This document shows, in pieces, positions 31,913 through 42,429 of a stretch of 64,000 nt of DNA. Source of the stretch: Desulfosoma caldarium. GTDB lineage: Bacteria; Desulfobacterota; Syntrophobacteria; Syntrophobacterales; DSM-9756. The stretch spans positions 186,001-250,000 of the forward strand of contig NZ_RJVA01000013.1 of NCBI RefSeq assembly GCF_003751385.1, written 5' to 3'. Position numbers and translations under genes: made by a program. Within the stretch, counting starts at the first letter, position 1; each line of letters opens with the position of its first letter. Below the pieces are notes generated by a model, which saw only the letters and a list, made by a program, of their open reading frames with translations, made no database searches and was not told where the DNA came from.

Positions 31913-32859
31913 TTTTTCCAGGACCCCAAGCCCTGAGGAAAAAAGAGCACGGCGGCGACGATCGCCAGGCCGTAGAGGGCCGCATGTCCCGCGGGCAGCA
32001 CCGGGTGCAAGACCAGTTGGTCCAAGGGGTAGAGAAAGAGGGCTGCGAGGGCCGGACCATACCAGCGAAAACGCCCGCCGAGAATGGAAAGCACCAGGGG
32101 CATGGCCGAAAGATGAGCACTGAAGACCAGAGGGGGTTCCACAAAGCCGTGCAGGTGCGCGTACAGGCCGCCGCACAATCCGGTGATGACCGCACTCAGC
32201 GTCATGGCGCTCCAGCGCAGCGCCTGCACGGGAATGCCGAGAACCCCTGCCGCCTGCTCATCTTCTCGAATGGCGCGCAGGGCCCAGCCCCAGCGTGAGT
32301 GCATGGCCTTGTGGTGCACCCAGGTGCCGAGAAGGAGCACGCCCAGCAGAGCGTAGTACTGCGCGAGAAGGTTGGAGGCGAAGTCCAGAGTCAGCCCGGC
32401 CACGCGAAGAACGGGCAGAGGCGCGACGCCCACCAGGCCCAAAGACCCAAAGGTGACGGATTCCCAATTGTCGGCAATGACTTTGGGAATGTCTACGGCA
32501 GCTAAAGTCACGAGAGCAAAGGTGGCCCCGCGAAGGCTTCGAAACACGGCGGCGCAGAGCGCTCCGTAGACCCCGGCGCTAAGGGCCGCCGCCGTGAGGG
32601 TCCAGCCGATGTGAGCGAAGCCGTAATGGTCCATGAGAGCGGCGCCGTAGGCGCCCAAGCCGAAATAGGCGGCATGCCCCAAAGAAATAAGGCCGCTTAG
32701 GGCCGTCACGTTCCAAGCCATGGCCATAACGGCATAAAGAAAAGCCATGGTCAAGACTCGGCAGACTAGATCCGCGTGAGGCGTTACGGCCGGCCATGCC
32801 GCCAATCCCAGGATAACGGTCCAAAAAATGAGCGAGGAAACAAAGGGCTTTTTTTTCAC
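31909..32859 (-). CDS. livM: LivM-type permease
   Basis: The 316-residue permease has about nine hydrophobic segments. It has the family segment LSGLISLGHAAYFGLGAYG, then AIREDEQAAGVLGIP, GGLYAHLHGFVEP and ILGGRFRWYGP. GTG 32859 is chosen because the product then begins KKKPFVSSLIF and the start overlaps the livH stop (GTGA). The frame is open further upstream, but that part is livH sequence in another frame. It forms the channel with LivH. Confidence 0.93.
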   Translation of the reverse strand: MKKKPFVSSLIFWTVILGLAAWPAVTPHADLVCRVLTMAFLYAVMAMAWNVTALSGLISLGHAAYFGLGAYGAALMDHYGFAHIGWTLTAAALSAGVYGALCAAVFRSLRGATFALVTLAAVDIPKVIADNWESVTFGSLGLVGVAPLPVLRVAGLTLDFASNLLAQYYALLGVLLLGTWVHHKAMHSRWGWALRAIREDEQAAGVLGIPVQALRWSAMTLSAVITGLCGGLYAHLHGFVEPPLVFSAHLSAMPLVLSILGGRFRWYGPALAALFLYPLDQLVLHPVLPAGHAALYGLAIVAAVLFFPQGLGSWKK

Positions 32860-33725
32860 AGTTCCGGGGCTGACCTTTTTCCCACCAGCAGTCCGTGAGG
32901 TTTCCACAGCAACAGAACGATGAGAATCAGCGCACTGACCAGTTCCCGCCAGCTCGTCCCCAACACCAGCGCGGCACCGGATTCCAAAGCGGCCAGAGCA
33001 CATGCACCCACCCAAAGGCTTCGCACGTGCCCGACGCCGGCAAATATGGTGATCACAATGGCCACGAGCGTCGCTTCCGTGCCTCCGGCCGGATGCAAAT
33101 AGGCCAGGCGACCAAAGAGCGGTCCGGCGAGACCGATGAGCAGGCCGCCGATGGCAAAAGCCACCTTTCTCATGCGGTGCACATGAATGCCCGCGAGCCT
33201 GGCCGCCTCCCGTTCCTGAATGGTGGCCCGCAGCGCCTTGCCGAGAAAGGTTCGGTGCAGCATGAGAAACACGGCGGCCGTGGCCGTGCAAGACAGAAGA
33301 AAGCTCCACAGGTGCGTGGAACTCACCTGCGCGCCTTGAAAGGCGATCCACACCGGTTCATCAAAGGAGGGGATCAGGCGGTAGTCCGCACCGAAAAGGA
33401 ACAGCATGAGGTTTTGGGCGATGAGGGCCAGGCCAAAGGTCATGACCAGAGAATTCAGTTCAAAGGGTTCTCCCACTCTGTTGAGGAGTTGATGAATGCC
33501 CACGAGAAGCAGGCTGAGGCCCAGCATGCACACGGGAAGGGTCATCCAAAAGGCCCAGCCGCAACCTTTCATTAAGGCATAGGCCAGATAACCGCTCAGA
33601 ACGATCAGTTCTCCATGGGCCAGATTGAAGGCGTGGGTGACCCCAAAAATCAGGGAAAACCCCAGAGCGGTCAGCGTGTAAAAAAAACCCAAGGACAAGA
33701 CGCCGATCAGGAATTGGGCCCACAT
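32856..33725 (-). CDS. livH: LivH-type permease
   Basis: The 289-residue permease has the LivH hallmarks FGVTHAFNLAHGELIVLSGY near the N-terminus and LRATIQEREAARLAGIHVHR, a cytoplasmic loop that docks the ATPase. AGVGHVRSLWVGA follows in the C-terminal half. About eight hydrophobic segments are seen. It begins 17 bases after the substrate-binding gene and overlaps livM. Together they form a branched-chain-amino-acid-type importer; such sets in anaerobes also import aromatic acids, amides or urea. Confidence 0.93.
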   Translation of the reverse strand: MWAQFLIGVLSLGFFYTLTALGFSLIFGVTHAFNLAHGELIVLSGYLAYALMKGCGWAFWMTLPVCMLGLSLLLVGIHQLLNRVGEPFELNSLVMTFGLALIAQNLMLFLFGADYRLIPSFDEPVWIAFQGAQVSSTHLWSFLLSCTATAAVFLMLHRTFLGKALRATIQEREAARLAGIHVHRMRKVAFAIGGLLIGLAGPLFGRLAYLHPAGGTEATLVAIVITIFAGVGHVRSLWVGACALAALESGAALVLGTSWRELVSALILIVLLLWKPHGLLVGKRSAPEL

Positions 33726-33742
33726 AATCTATATCCGCCGTG

Positions 33743-34948
33743 CTAGTGCGCCGGAACCGTCATGGGAATCCAAGAACCGTGGGCGCGCTGCGCCGGAAAA
33801 ATCGGCACAAGTCGCCCATTTTGAATCTGAACCACCACCTGCCGATAGTGAAGGGGATCGCCATTGGCGTCAAACTGCACGCGCCCCATGGGCACCGTGA
33901 TATCAAGGCTTCTTAAGGCTTGCGCGATGTGGGGGCCATCCAAAGGGGCGCCGCGGGCCGCGACGGCGCCCATAGCTTCAAGCAGCACTCGAGCCGAAGT
34001 GTAGCCGTGCATCACCGTGGATGTGGGCTCGCGCCCGTAGGTGGCTCGAAATTTTTCCGTAAATCGCCGAGACTCCTCTTCCGTTCCGGGAAACGGACAA
34101 TCCGGCTGCCAGGCACTCAGGCCCACAAGGTTTTCCGCCGCCATGCCCATTTGCTGAATAAATTCCGGATAGGCCACTCCCCATGGCCCGATGTAGGCTG
34201 TCAGAGGCACGTTTTGTTCTCGTATCTGACGCACCAGAATCAGGTGATCCGAAAAAAAACCGGCACTGATGAGAACGTCCACCTGAAGAGAGCGCATTTT
34301 GAGAAGAAGGGGTGAAAAATCAGGAATGCCGGGGCGAAACTTTTCCACCAGGACCAGCTCCATGCCCCCATCGCGAAGGCACTGAAAAAGTGTTTGAGAA
34401 AATTCCGTCGCCCCGGGAGTCGCTGCATGCACAATGGCCGCTTTCTTGCCGACCAGGACCTGAGGAAGAAACCGGCACAAGGGTTCCGTGACCCCGTTCA
34501 GGTGTGAGATGCGGAAGAAGAAGGGATTTTTTCCTCGCAGGGTCAGGTCCCTTTGCAGGCTTGCCGAGGCCACATAGGGCACGTGGGCTTTGGAAGCCAG
34601 CTGACTGATGGGGCCGACCAGCGAATCCACATAGCCGCCGGTCAAGGCCGTCACCTTTTCTCGATAGATCAGGTCCTGCACCTGATTGATGGCCGTTTCC
34701 AAATGGCTCTGATCGTCCCTGGACAGCAGCTGCACTCGGCGACCGCCGATCCCGCCTCGCGCATTGACTTCTTTCACGGCGGTTTCAATGCCGCAGAGGA
34801 TTTCCTGACCGTGATTGGCCAACTTTCCCGTGAGCGGGTTCACGGCGCCAAGGCGCACCCCATCCCCCGGCGACCCTTGGGCATGAACGGCCGAGATCCC
34901 CGCGATCCATGGGAAAAGGCACAGCCCCAACAGCCATGCTTGCCACAT
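33743..34948 (-). CDS. livK: LivK-type extracytoplasmic substrate-binding protein
   Basis: The 401-residue type-I periplasmic binding protein has a signal peptide (WLLGLCLFPWIAGISAVHA). It has the family start GVRLGAVNPLTGKLANHGQ, ALTGGYVDSLVGPISQLA, and VDVLISAGFFSDHLILVRQ. Ligand-pocket residues are not diagnostic. The ligand may be a branched-chain amino acid or an aromatic acid. The nearby benzoate-type acyl-CoA ligase makes an aromatic substrate worth testing. A GGAAGGAAGGGG run precedes ATG 34948. It is the first gene of the set. Confidence 0.9.
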   Translation of the reverse strand: MWQAWLLGLCLFPWIAGISAVHAQGSPGDGVRLGAVNPLTGKLANHGQEILCGIETAVKEVNARGGIGGRRVQLLSRDDQSHLETAINQVQDLIYREKVTALTGGYVDSLVGPISQLASKAHVPYVASASLQRDLTLRGKNPFFFRISHLNGVTEPLCRFLPQVLVGKKAAIVHAATPGATEFSQTLFQCLRDGGMELVLVEKFRPGIPDFSPLLLKMRSLQVDVLISAGFFSDHLILVRQIREQNVPLTAYIGPWGVAYPEFIQQMGMAAENLVGLSAWQPDCPFPGTEEESRRFTEKFRATYGREPTSTVMHGYTSARVLLEAMGAVAARGAPLDGPHIAQALRSLDITVPMGRVQFDANGDPLHYRQVVVQIQNGRLVPIFPAQRAHGSWIPMTVPAH

Positions 34949-35066
34949 CGTTCCCCTTCCTTCCTTGCTGCGTCATGCAGCCTTTGCGGAATGTTTCTTG
35001 CGCGAGCCCACCCACTCACCATAGGCCATGGGGCCGGAAGGGGCAAGATGGTCTGTGTCGACCGCC

Positions 35067-35912
35067 TCAATCCGCCACGTCCAGCACGTAGCCGACCGGG
35101 GCAAAGGCAAAACGGGTTCCGAATTCGGCCGACAACCTGGCAATGGGCCCTTGGCCGGTACAGTGGCTGACCGCAAGAATCTGGATGTCAAACCGCTTGA
35201 GGGCTTCCATGGTCTTCTCGAGCTGGTCCACGGGCGAAAAACCTAGGTGCGTTCCCCCGAGGACAGCGTAAACGCGATGTTCCCCCGTCTGGCGGGTCAG
35301 ATGGTCCAAGATGTTGATCAAGCCGGCATGGGCGCAACCCAGAATGACCACAAGGCCTTTGGAAGTTTTCAGGGCCATGGAATAGTCGTCGCGAAAGGGG
35401 TCGGGAGTCCAGTCGCCGTTAGATCGCACCACAAACTTGGGATCTCCCGTTTCAAAATCGGTGCGCCGAGGCACTTCCCCCGTCACAAACACATCGGGAG
35501 CAATTTCCGCAAAGGTTTCCAACCATTGAAACTGCGCGCCCCGCGTCGTCAAGTACGCCTCCTTCCACGGCAACCCGATGGAAACGGGCTTTTCCACGGG
35601 GCCTACGGGCATGTAGCGGAACCGTTCCAGCAGCACATCCGGGTGCGCCACCACAGGGCACGGACCTCGGACTCCGAGGAAGGCCAACATGCCGCCCGTG
35701 TGGTCGAAGTGGCCGTGGCTGAGCACCAGCTTGTCCACCTTGGAAAGATCTTTTTTGAGTCGAAGGGAATTTTGTATTAAACCAAAACCTTGGCCCGTAT
35801 CAAAGAGCAGGGTCGCCTTTGGCGTTTCCACGTAGGCGGCAAAGCCGTGCTCCCCGACGAGCGCGGGCACGGGAACGGTGTTTTCACACAGTACGGTGAC
35901 TCGAAATGCCAT
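35067..35912 (-). CDS. Metallo-beta-lactamase-fold hydrolase (MptE-like family)
   Basis: The 281-residue protein has the metal-binding motif SHGHFDHTGG, then GCAHAGLINILDHL and GGTHLGF and VSHCTGQGP. This pattern is typical of the metal-dependent hydrolase subgroup that includes 7,8-dihydropterin-6-yl-methyl-4-(beta-D-ribofuranosyl)aminobenzene-5'-phosphate synthase-like proteins. The substrate is unknown here. The start MAFRVTVLCENTV at 35912 is preferred; ATG 36002 adds 30 residues with no similarity. The livK gene follows on the same strand after 118 bases. Confidence 0.85.
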   Translation of the reverse strand: MAFRVTVLCENTVPVPALVGEHGFAAYVETPKATLLFDTGQGFGLIQNSLRLKKDLSKVDKLVLSHGHFDHTGGMLAFLGVRGPCPVVAHPDVLLERFRYMPVGPVEKPVSIGLPWKEAYLTTRGAQFQWLETFAEIAPDVFVTGEVPRRTDFETGDPKFVVRSNGDWTPDPFRDDYSMALKTSKGLVVILGCAHAGLINILDHLTRQTGEHRVYAVLGGTHLGFSPVDQLEKTMEALKRFDIQILAVSHCTGQGPIARLSAEFGTRFAFAPVGYVLDVAD

Positions 35913-36309
35913 GGCTTTTTCCTTTCCTGCGGCAAACACCCGCCGTTGCTGCTTGTCCAACAATGCCTCCAGGGTTGTTGCCCACCCCTCATGCACCGTC
36001 ATTCCCGCTCACTTCAGTCACCTCCGCGCAGGCAGAAATCCAACACATGCGTCCGTTCTGGGATCGCGCTTTGGCAGGAGCGACAGTCTTCTCTGCCCTG
36101 GCGCAAGCTTTTGGAAGGTTCTCGCGCAGGCCATGATGGCTTTCCCCTGTGGGAGCGCATCACGGCGCGCTCAAGCCCCACGCTGCATCTCCTGGCGGCG
36201 TTGTCGATCCTGCCCTTGGCCTTTTTCGTGACGCTAGAGTGTAACCCAAATGGATGAGGCGGCACAGAGCCCATGCCGCCTCATAGAAGTGTCGTTGCCC
36301 GTTGAGCCT
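35913..36309. other. Intergenic stretch upstream of the MBL-fold gene
   Basis: No gene is supported on either strand. It contains the 10-bp hairpin (36253-36284) that follows the acyl-CoA ligase. The rest shows no clear promoter or RNA. Confidence 0.5.
36253..36284 (-). terminator. Hairpin after the acyl-CoA ligase gene
   Basis: ATGAGGCGGC (36254-36263) and GCCGCCTCAT (36275-36284) are exact complements with an 11-base loop. On the minus strand they follow the ligase stop (36310) by about 25 bases. Only a weak T-rich stretch follows, so termination strength is uncertain. Confidence 0.55.
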
Positions 36310-37950
36310 TTATTTCCTCAGCATGCGTCGAAGCAGCTTTCCGGTGGGCGTTCTCGGCAAGCTGTCCACGTATTCAACGAGGCGCGGCAGCTTGTAGACG
36401 GCAATGTGTTGCTTGAGGAATTCCTTGAGTTCTTCAAAGAAGGCGTCGCCGCCTTCATGGCCAGGTTTAAGGACGATGAAGGCCTTGGTGACCTGGCCTT
36501 TTTCTGGATCCGGCACCCCAACGACACCGCAGTCGGCCACGGCCGGATGTTTTAGAATCGCCTCTTCCACTTCCGCAGGGCCGATGCGATAGCCGGAGCT
36601 CTTGATCATGTCGTCTTCGCGGGACACGAAAAAGATGTTGCCGTCTTCCCGCATGTACACGGCATCGCCCATTTGGTTCCAGCCGTTCTTGACACCCTTT
36701 TGCTGGGACTTGAGCAACCGTTCGCCGTCCACGTAAGGCTTCCAGTACAGGGTGCCCGACGGGCCCTTGATGATCATGCTGCCCACTTCGTTAGGCTTGC
36801 AATCCTTCCATTCCGCGTCCACGACGCGCACCAGCACTCCGGGCAAGGGCTTGCCGATGGAATTGGGCACGGGTTCCGGATTGAGCGTGTTGGAGGTGAG
36901 CAGGTGCAGCATTTCTGTGCCGCCCAGGCCTTCCCAAATGGGTTGGCCCGTCAGTTTTGTCCAGCCTTCCAGGGTTTCGGCCCCCAGAGCGTCCCCGCCG
37001 GAGGTGCACAGGCGCACACTGCTGAAATCGTACTTCTTGAAATCGGGGAATTTCATCAGGGCTCGATAGGCCGTAGGCAGCCCGGTGAGCACGGTGATCT
37101 TGTGTTTTTGAATGAGATCCATCATGTCGGCAGGCGCGAATTTGGGCAGAAGCGAGATGCACGCGCCGCCTTCAAAGGGAATGAGCGTGAAGGTGCCAAA
37201 GCCGGCCGCAAAGGACACCGGAGCCGCTCCGCCCAAAACATCTCCGGGCTTCAAATTGTACACGTACTTGTTGACCAGCCGGGATTCAATGATCACGGGG
37301 CGAATGAAATGCACACAGCCCTTGGGCATCCCCGTGGTGCCGGAGGTGTACAGGATAACTCCGATGTCGTCGGCCTTGAGCATAGTCGGTTTCAGATCGG
37401 GGGATCCTTGTTCCAGCATCTCTTCATAGACCAGGTTGCCCTGAGCCTTGACTTCATCGGGATTGCCGCCGATGACGATAACCTTGGTGCCGTATTCAAA
37501 GTCCGGCTTCGCTTCTTCCACAGGGCCCATGAGCGGCGCGTTGACCACGAAGTATTTCATTTCCGCATTGTTGACCACAAAGGCCACTTCTTCCTTGGAC
37601 CACAGAGGCGAGGTGGGAATAGGAATGGCCCCGATTTTTTCAATGGCAAAGATGGTGACAAGGGCTTGAGGGGAGTTGACCAGACGAATGCCGATGCGGT
37701 CTTGAGGTTCAACGCCGGCGGCCTTCAGAGCATTGCCGAACTTGTTGACCATCTGCTGAAGCTGGGCATACGTGAACTGCTTGTCCATAAACTTGATGGC
37801 AAGATTGTCTCCCCGCCCTTCTCGAACATGCCTGTCCAGCAGATAGTCGGCGAGATTGAGTTCCATCGGCGTGTCGGCAAATTCTTCCGGCACAATGTAT
37901 TCGGGCCACATGTCTTTTGGGGGGAGATAGTTTTCCGGTATCTTGGCCAT
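36310..37950 (-). CDS. Acyl-CoA ligase, benzoate/2-aminobenzoate type
   Basis: The 546-residue adenylate-forming enzyme has the P-loop ILYTSGTTGMPKGCVHF, TGLPTAYRAL, WEGLGGTEMLHLLTSNT and EDDMIKSSGYRIGPAEVEE. The terminal Lys is in PTGKLLRRMLRK. It best resembles benzoate-CoA and 2-aminobenzoate-CoA ligases by the long N-terminal DYLLDRHV segment and the HLLTSN motif. The reaction would be acid + ATP + CoA to acyl-CoA + AMP + PPi. The PPi could feed the pyrophosphatase at the window's start. The LivKHMGF set downstream could bring in the acid. Exact substrate is uncertain. Confidence 0.9.
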   Translation of the reverse strand: MAKIPENYLPPKDMWPEYIVPEEFADTPMELNLADYLLDRHVREGRGDNLAIKFMDKQFTYAQLQQMVNKFGNALKAAGVEPQDRIGIRLVNSPQALVTIFAIEKIGAIPIPTSPLWSKEEVAFVVNNAEMKYFVVNAPLMGPVEEAKPDFEYGTKVIVIGGNPDEVKAQGNLVYEEMLEQGSPDLKPTMLKADDIGVILYTSGTTGMPKGCVHFIRPVIIESRLVNKYVYNLKPGDVLGGAAPVSFAAGFGTFTLIPFEGGACISLLPKFAPADMMDLIQKHKITVLTGLPTAYRALMKFPDFKKYDFSSVRLCTSGGDALGAETLEGWTKLTGQPIWEGLGGTEMLHLLTSNTLNPEPVPNSIGKPLPGVLVRVVDAEWKDCKPNEVGSMIIKGPSGTLYWKPYVDGERLLKSQQKGVKNGWNQMGDAVYMREDGNIFFVSREDDMIKSSGYRIGPAEVEEAILKHPAVADCGVVGVPDPEKGQVTKAFIVLKPGHEGGDAFFEELKEFLKQHIAVYKLPRLVEYVDSLPRTPTGKLLRRMLRK

Positions 37951-38314
37951 GCTCGTTCCTCCTTGACCTGCTCGTTGGACATGGATGCCCGCGGCGCCTC
38001 ATCGCCCGGCATCACATCACGGTTCCCGCACTTTTCAATGGGTCCTTCTCATCACCTCCTTTGCCGAACCGAGGATTTCATCAGGCCTACCCAAACCCTT
38101 GCACCTGCACGCCGCGCAGGCGCTGAATTTCATAGAAGAGGTGACACAAAAGAGGCGGTAAAACCCTCGACAAGAGGTGCGTGAGGAGGAAATGAGGCGT
38201 TATAGGAATGTCAGCGTGAGAAGGCCGTGCCCATCGCTGCAGGCTTTGGGCTCATGAGGGATGCATCACCAAGCGGGTTTTACCGGTCGTGCGTTTTTTG
38301 CGGCGGGGGAATGC
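37951..38314. other. Intergenic region upstream of the acyl-CoA ligase
   Basis: It holds no supported gene. On the minus strand a Shine-Dalgarno (CAAGGAGGAACG type) sits just before the ligase start; TATAAC near 38195 could be a -10 but no -35 fits at 16 to 18 bases. Confidence 0.45.
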
Positions 38315-38923
38315 TCACACTTCCGCCGAAACCACTTCGATGCCTTCCTCCTTTAAGGATCCGATAATCGGTTCCATGGAACACTTTTTGAGGCGAAACG
38401 AATACACGGCCTCCTGAGCATCCGTTGGCCGCACATGACAAACACTGATGATTTCAGCTCCTTGCTTCTGCAGCAACCGCGTGACACTGTCCAAGGACTG
38501 TTTAGGGCCCACAAGCTTCACATCTAGCCGACTGGAACTTTGCATGAGGCCCAACATGGAAATGAAGGCTGAGAGCATATCCACCACCGTGATGACGCCC
38601 ACAATTTTGGAATCGTCCACCACGGGCAGGCCACCGATGCGGTTTTCCAGGGCCAGTCGCGCGGCGGTTTCTAATGAATCGTCAGGACGGACCGTGATAG
38701 GCTGTCGCACCATGACATCTTCCACGCGGAGGTCTTCTAGCATGGAAGCGATGAGCACACTGCGCAGATCGGCGTCTGTCACCCAGCCATCCAACGTGCC
38801 GTCCGATTGCACCACGGGCAGGTGTCGAATGGAATGGCGCTTCATCAACTTCAAGGCATCCTGAACAGATGCCTCTTTGGCGGTGGTCACCACACGCGTG
38901 GTCATCCAATGGCGTACGATCAT
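38315..38923 (-). CDS. CBS-domain pair plus ACT-like domain protein (AcuB-like)
   Basis: The 202-residue protein has two CBS motifs: about residues 3-60 with MKRHSIRHLPVVQSDGTLDG and about 70-130 with ALENRIGGLPVVDDSKIVGV. A C-terminal ACT-like segment follows (about 137-202, LDVKLVGPKQSLDSVTRLL). Tandem CBS modules sense adenylates; the combination with ACT occurs in AcuB-like proteins. No enzymatic domain is present, so it is probably a regulator of an unknown partner. It lies upstream of an acyl-CoA ligase on the same strand, 364 bases away. Confidence 0.85.
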   Translation of the reverse strand: MIVRHWMTTRVVTTAKEASVQDALKLMKRHSIRHLPVVQSDGTLDGWVTDADLRSVLIASMLEDLRVEDVMVRQPITVRPDDSLETAARLALENRIGGLPVVDDSKIVGVITVVDMLSAFISMLGLMQSSSRLDVKLVGPKQSLDSVTRLLQKQGAEIISVCHVRPTDAQEAVYSFRLKKCSMEPIIGSLKEEGIEVVSAEV

Positions 38924-39180
38924 GGCCGGAACCTGCCGATCGAAGCAATCATGAGGTGCTGATCAATGCTTTGTGCGCTGCAGTGGCGGGCATGCCCCAA
39001 CCCCGGGCCCCTTCGCGCCAAAGCCTAAGAAAAGTGCCTATGAATTGCAAGAGAAAAATCGTACAACTTGGCCACAAGGGCTGCCAAGCCCGTGCGTTGA
39101 CTTGAGCCGACCTTCCGCTATATTGGATCTGTTTAGGGGCAGGGGCTTTCAAGGGTGAAGGTTTGGGCCAACGGCTGTGA

Positions 39181-40893
<1,713 letters not shown>

Positions 40894-40899
40894 TCCCTG

Positions 40900-41769
40900 G
40901 TGAGCGAGACGGCGTCTTCCATCTGGATTCGAGGGCAGCCCTTTGGCAAGGATCGATTTTTCGTCATTGCAGGACCTTGTGTGCTGGAAAGCGAAGACTT
41001 GGCCCTGCGTGTGGCATCGTCCGTGGCCCGCATGTGTCGGGAACTGGACATTCCCTACATCTTCAAGAGTTCCTACGACAAGGCGAACCGCACCTCCGTG
41101 GAATCGTACCGCGGCCCTGGGCTGGAAAAAGGGCTCAAGATTCTGGAGCGCGTGCGATCCCAGGTGGGTGTGCCCGTGATCACCGATGTGCACGCCGTCC
41201 AAGAGGCCGCGGCGGCGGCTCGAGTGGTAGATGTTTTACAAATTCCCGCTTTTTTGGCTCGGCAGACGGACCTAGTGGTGGCTGCTGCCAAAACGGGAAA
41301 GCCCATCAATCTCAAAAAGGCCCAATTCCTGGCTCCTTGGGACATGTTTCATGTGGTTCGAAAGGCGGAAAGCGTGGGGAATCGGCGCATTTTCATTACC
41401 GAACGAGGCACCTGCTTTGGCTACAACGCTCTGGTGGTGGATATGCGTTCGGTAAGCCTGCTCAGCCGGTCCCCGTACCCCTTGGTGTTTGACGCCACAC
41501 ACAGTGTGCAGATTCCCGGAGGCCAGGGCACGGCTTCCGGTGGCGAACGCCAGTATGTGGAAAGCCTGGCTCGAGCGGCCGTGGCGGCGGGAGCGGACGG
41601 ACTTTTTATGGAAGTTCATGAGGATCCGGATCGGGCGCTCTGTGATGGCCCCAATTCCGTACCCTTGAACGAGGTCTTTGCCATTCTCACGGCGTTGAAG
41701 GACCTCTACGAGACCACTCGAAAGCATCCCATTCGATTACAAAACGAGCCCGTTTTAAGGACGGCATGA
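40900..41769 (+). CDS. kdsA: 3-deoxy-8-phosphooctulonate synthase
   Basis: The 289-residue enzyme joins arabinose-5-phosphate and PEP to give Kdo-8-phosphate. It carries FFVIAGPCVLESED, FKSSYDKANRTS, TDVHAVQEAAAAARVVDVL, FLARQTDLVVAAAKTGK, ERGTCFGYNALVVDMRS and FMEVHEDPD. The length is normal. GTG 40900 starts 6 bases after the pyrG stop. Its product is dephosphorylated by the KdsC next door. Presence of Kdo genes and Lpt shows an outer membrane with LPS-type lipid. Confidence 0.96.
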   Translation: MSETASSIWIRGQPFGKDRFFVIAGPCVLESEDLALRVASSVARMCRELDIPYIFKSSYDKANRTSVESYRGPGLEKGLKILERVRSQVGVPVITDVHAVQEAAAAARVVDVLQIPAFLARQTDLVVAAAKTGKPINLKKAQFLAPWDMFHVVRKAESVGNRRIFITERGTCFGYNALVVDMRSVSLLSRSPYPLVFDATHSVQIPGGQGTASGGERQYVESLARAAVAAGADGLFMEVHEDPDRALCDGPNSVPLNEVFAILTALKDLYETTRKHPIRLQNEPVLRTA

Positions 41770-41871
41770 ACGGTGGGCCAAGGCGGCACAGCGCATCCCT
41801 ATAGACGGCGCCAAGGCGTTCAGAGATGGGATGCCGCGGGATGGCCACGTTTTTCCATGGAGCGGCAGACG

Positions 41872-42429
41872 ATGACCATGACCATAGGGGTGAATGAAGC
41901 GACTAAGGAAAGAATCCGTGCCGTACGCATGGTGATTTTTGATGTGGACGGCGTCCTCACCGACGGTGGCATCACAATCCATGACGATGGCTCCGAATCT
42001 AAAACCTTTGACGTCAAAGACGGCCACGGGATGAAACTGTTGCAGCGTGCAGGCCTTCAAATTGCGCTCCTTTCTGGGCGATTCAGCGCTTGCGTGGAAC
42101 ACCGGGCCAAGGGGTTGGGTATTGAGCATGTCTACCAGGGCTTTCATCGCAAGCTGGAGGCTTACGAGGCCATCAAGGCGTCCACCGGTCTGAAAGACCA
42201 TCAGATAGCCTATGTGGGAGACGACTTGATCGACATTCCGGTGATGCGCCGCGTGGGCTTTGCTGTGTGTGTTCGGGATGCCGTGGAGCACGTCAAGCCG
42301 TTTGCCCATTACATAACGCAGCGGGATGGCGGCAAAGGAGCTGCGCGGGAAATTTGTGAACTCATTCTCAACGTTCAGGGTTTGTGGGATAGGGTCACGG
42401 CCCGCTATGTCCAAGAAGTCCTAGGCTGA
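41872..42429 (+). CDS. kdsC: 3-deoxy-D-manno-octulosonate 8-phosphate phosphatase (KdsC)
   Basis: The product has about 185 residues in a HAD-type fold with FDVDGVLTDGG (catalytic DxD), DVKDGHGMKLLQRAG, and YVGDDLIDIPVMRRVG. This matches KdsC, which releases phosphate from Kdo-8-P. ATG 41872 (MTMTIG) is preferred; the frame stays open to 41773 without similarity. Its final 35 bases overlap the 3' end of the geranylgeranyl-reductase-like gene on the other strand. The next Lpt genes are 1.3 kb away beyond that gene. Confidence 0.92.
   Translation: MTMTIGVNEATKERIRAVRMVIFDVDGVLTDGGITIHDDGSESKTFDVKDGHGMKLLQRAGLQIALLSGRFSACVEHRAKGLGIEHVYQGFHRKLEAYEAIKASTGLKDHQIAYVGDDLIDIPVMRRVGFAVCVRDAVEHVKPFAHYITQRDGGKGAAREICELILNVQGLWDRVTARYVQEVLG

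Noticed and set aside
36673-38184. 503-codon open frame on the plus strand
   Set aside because: It is antisense to the acyl-CoA ligase and shows no known domain.
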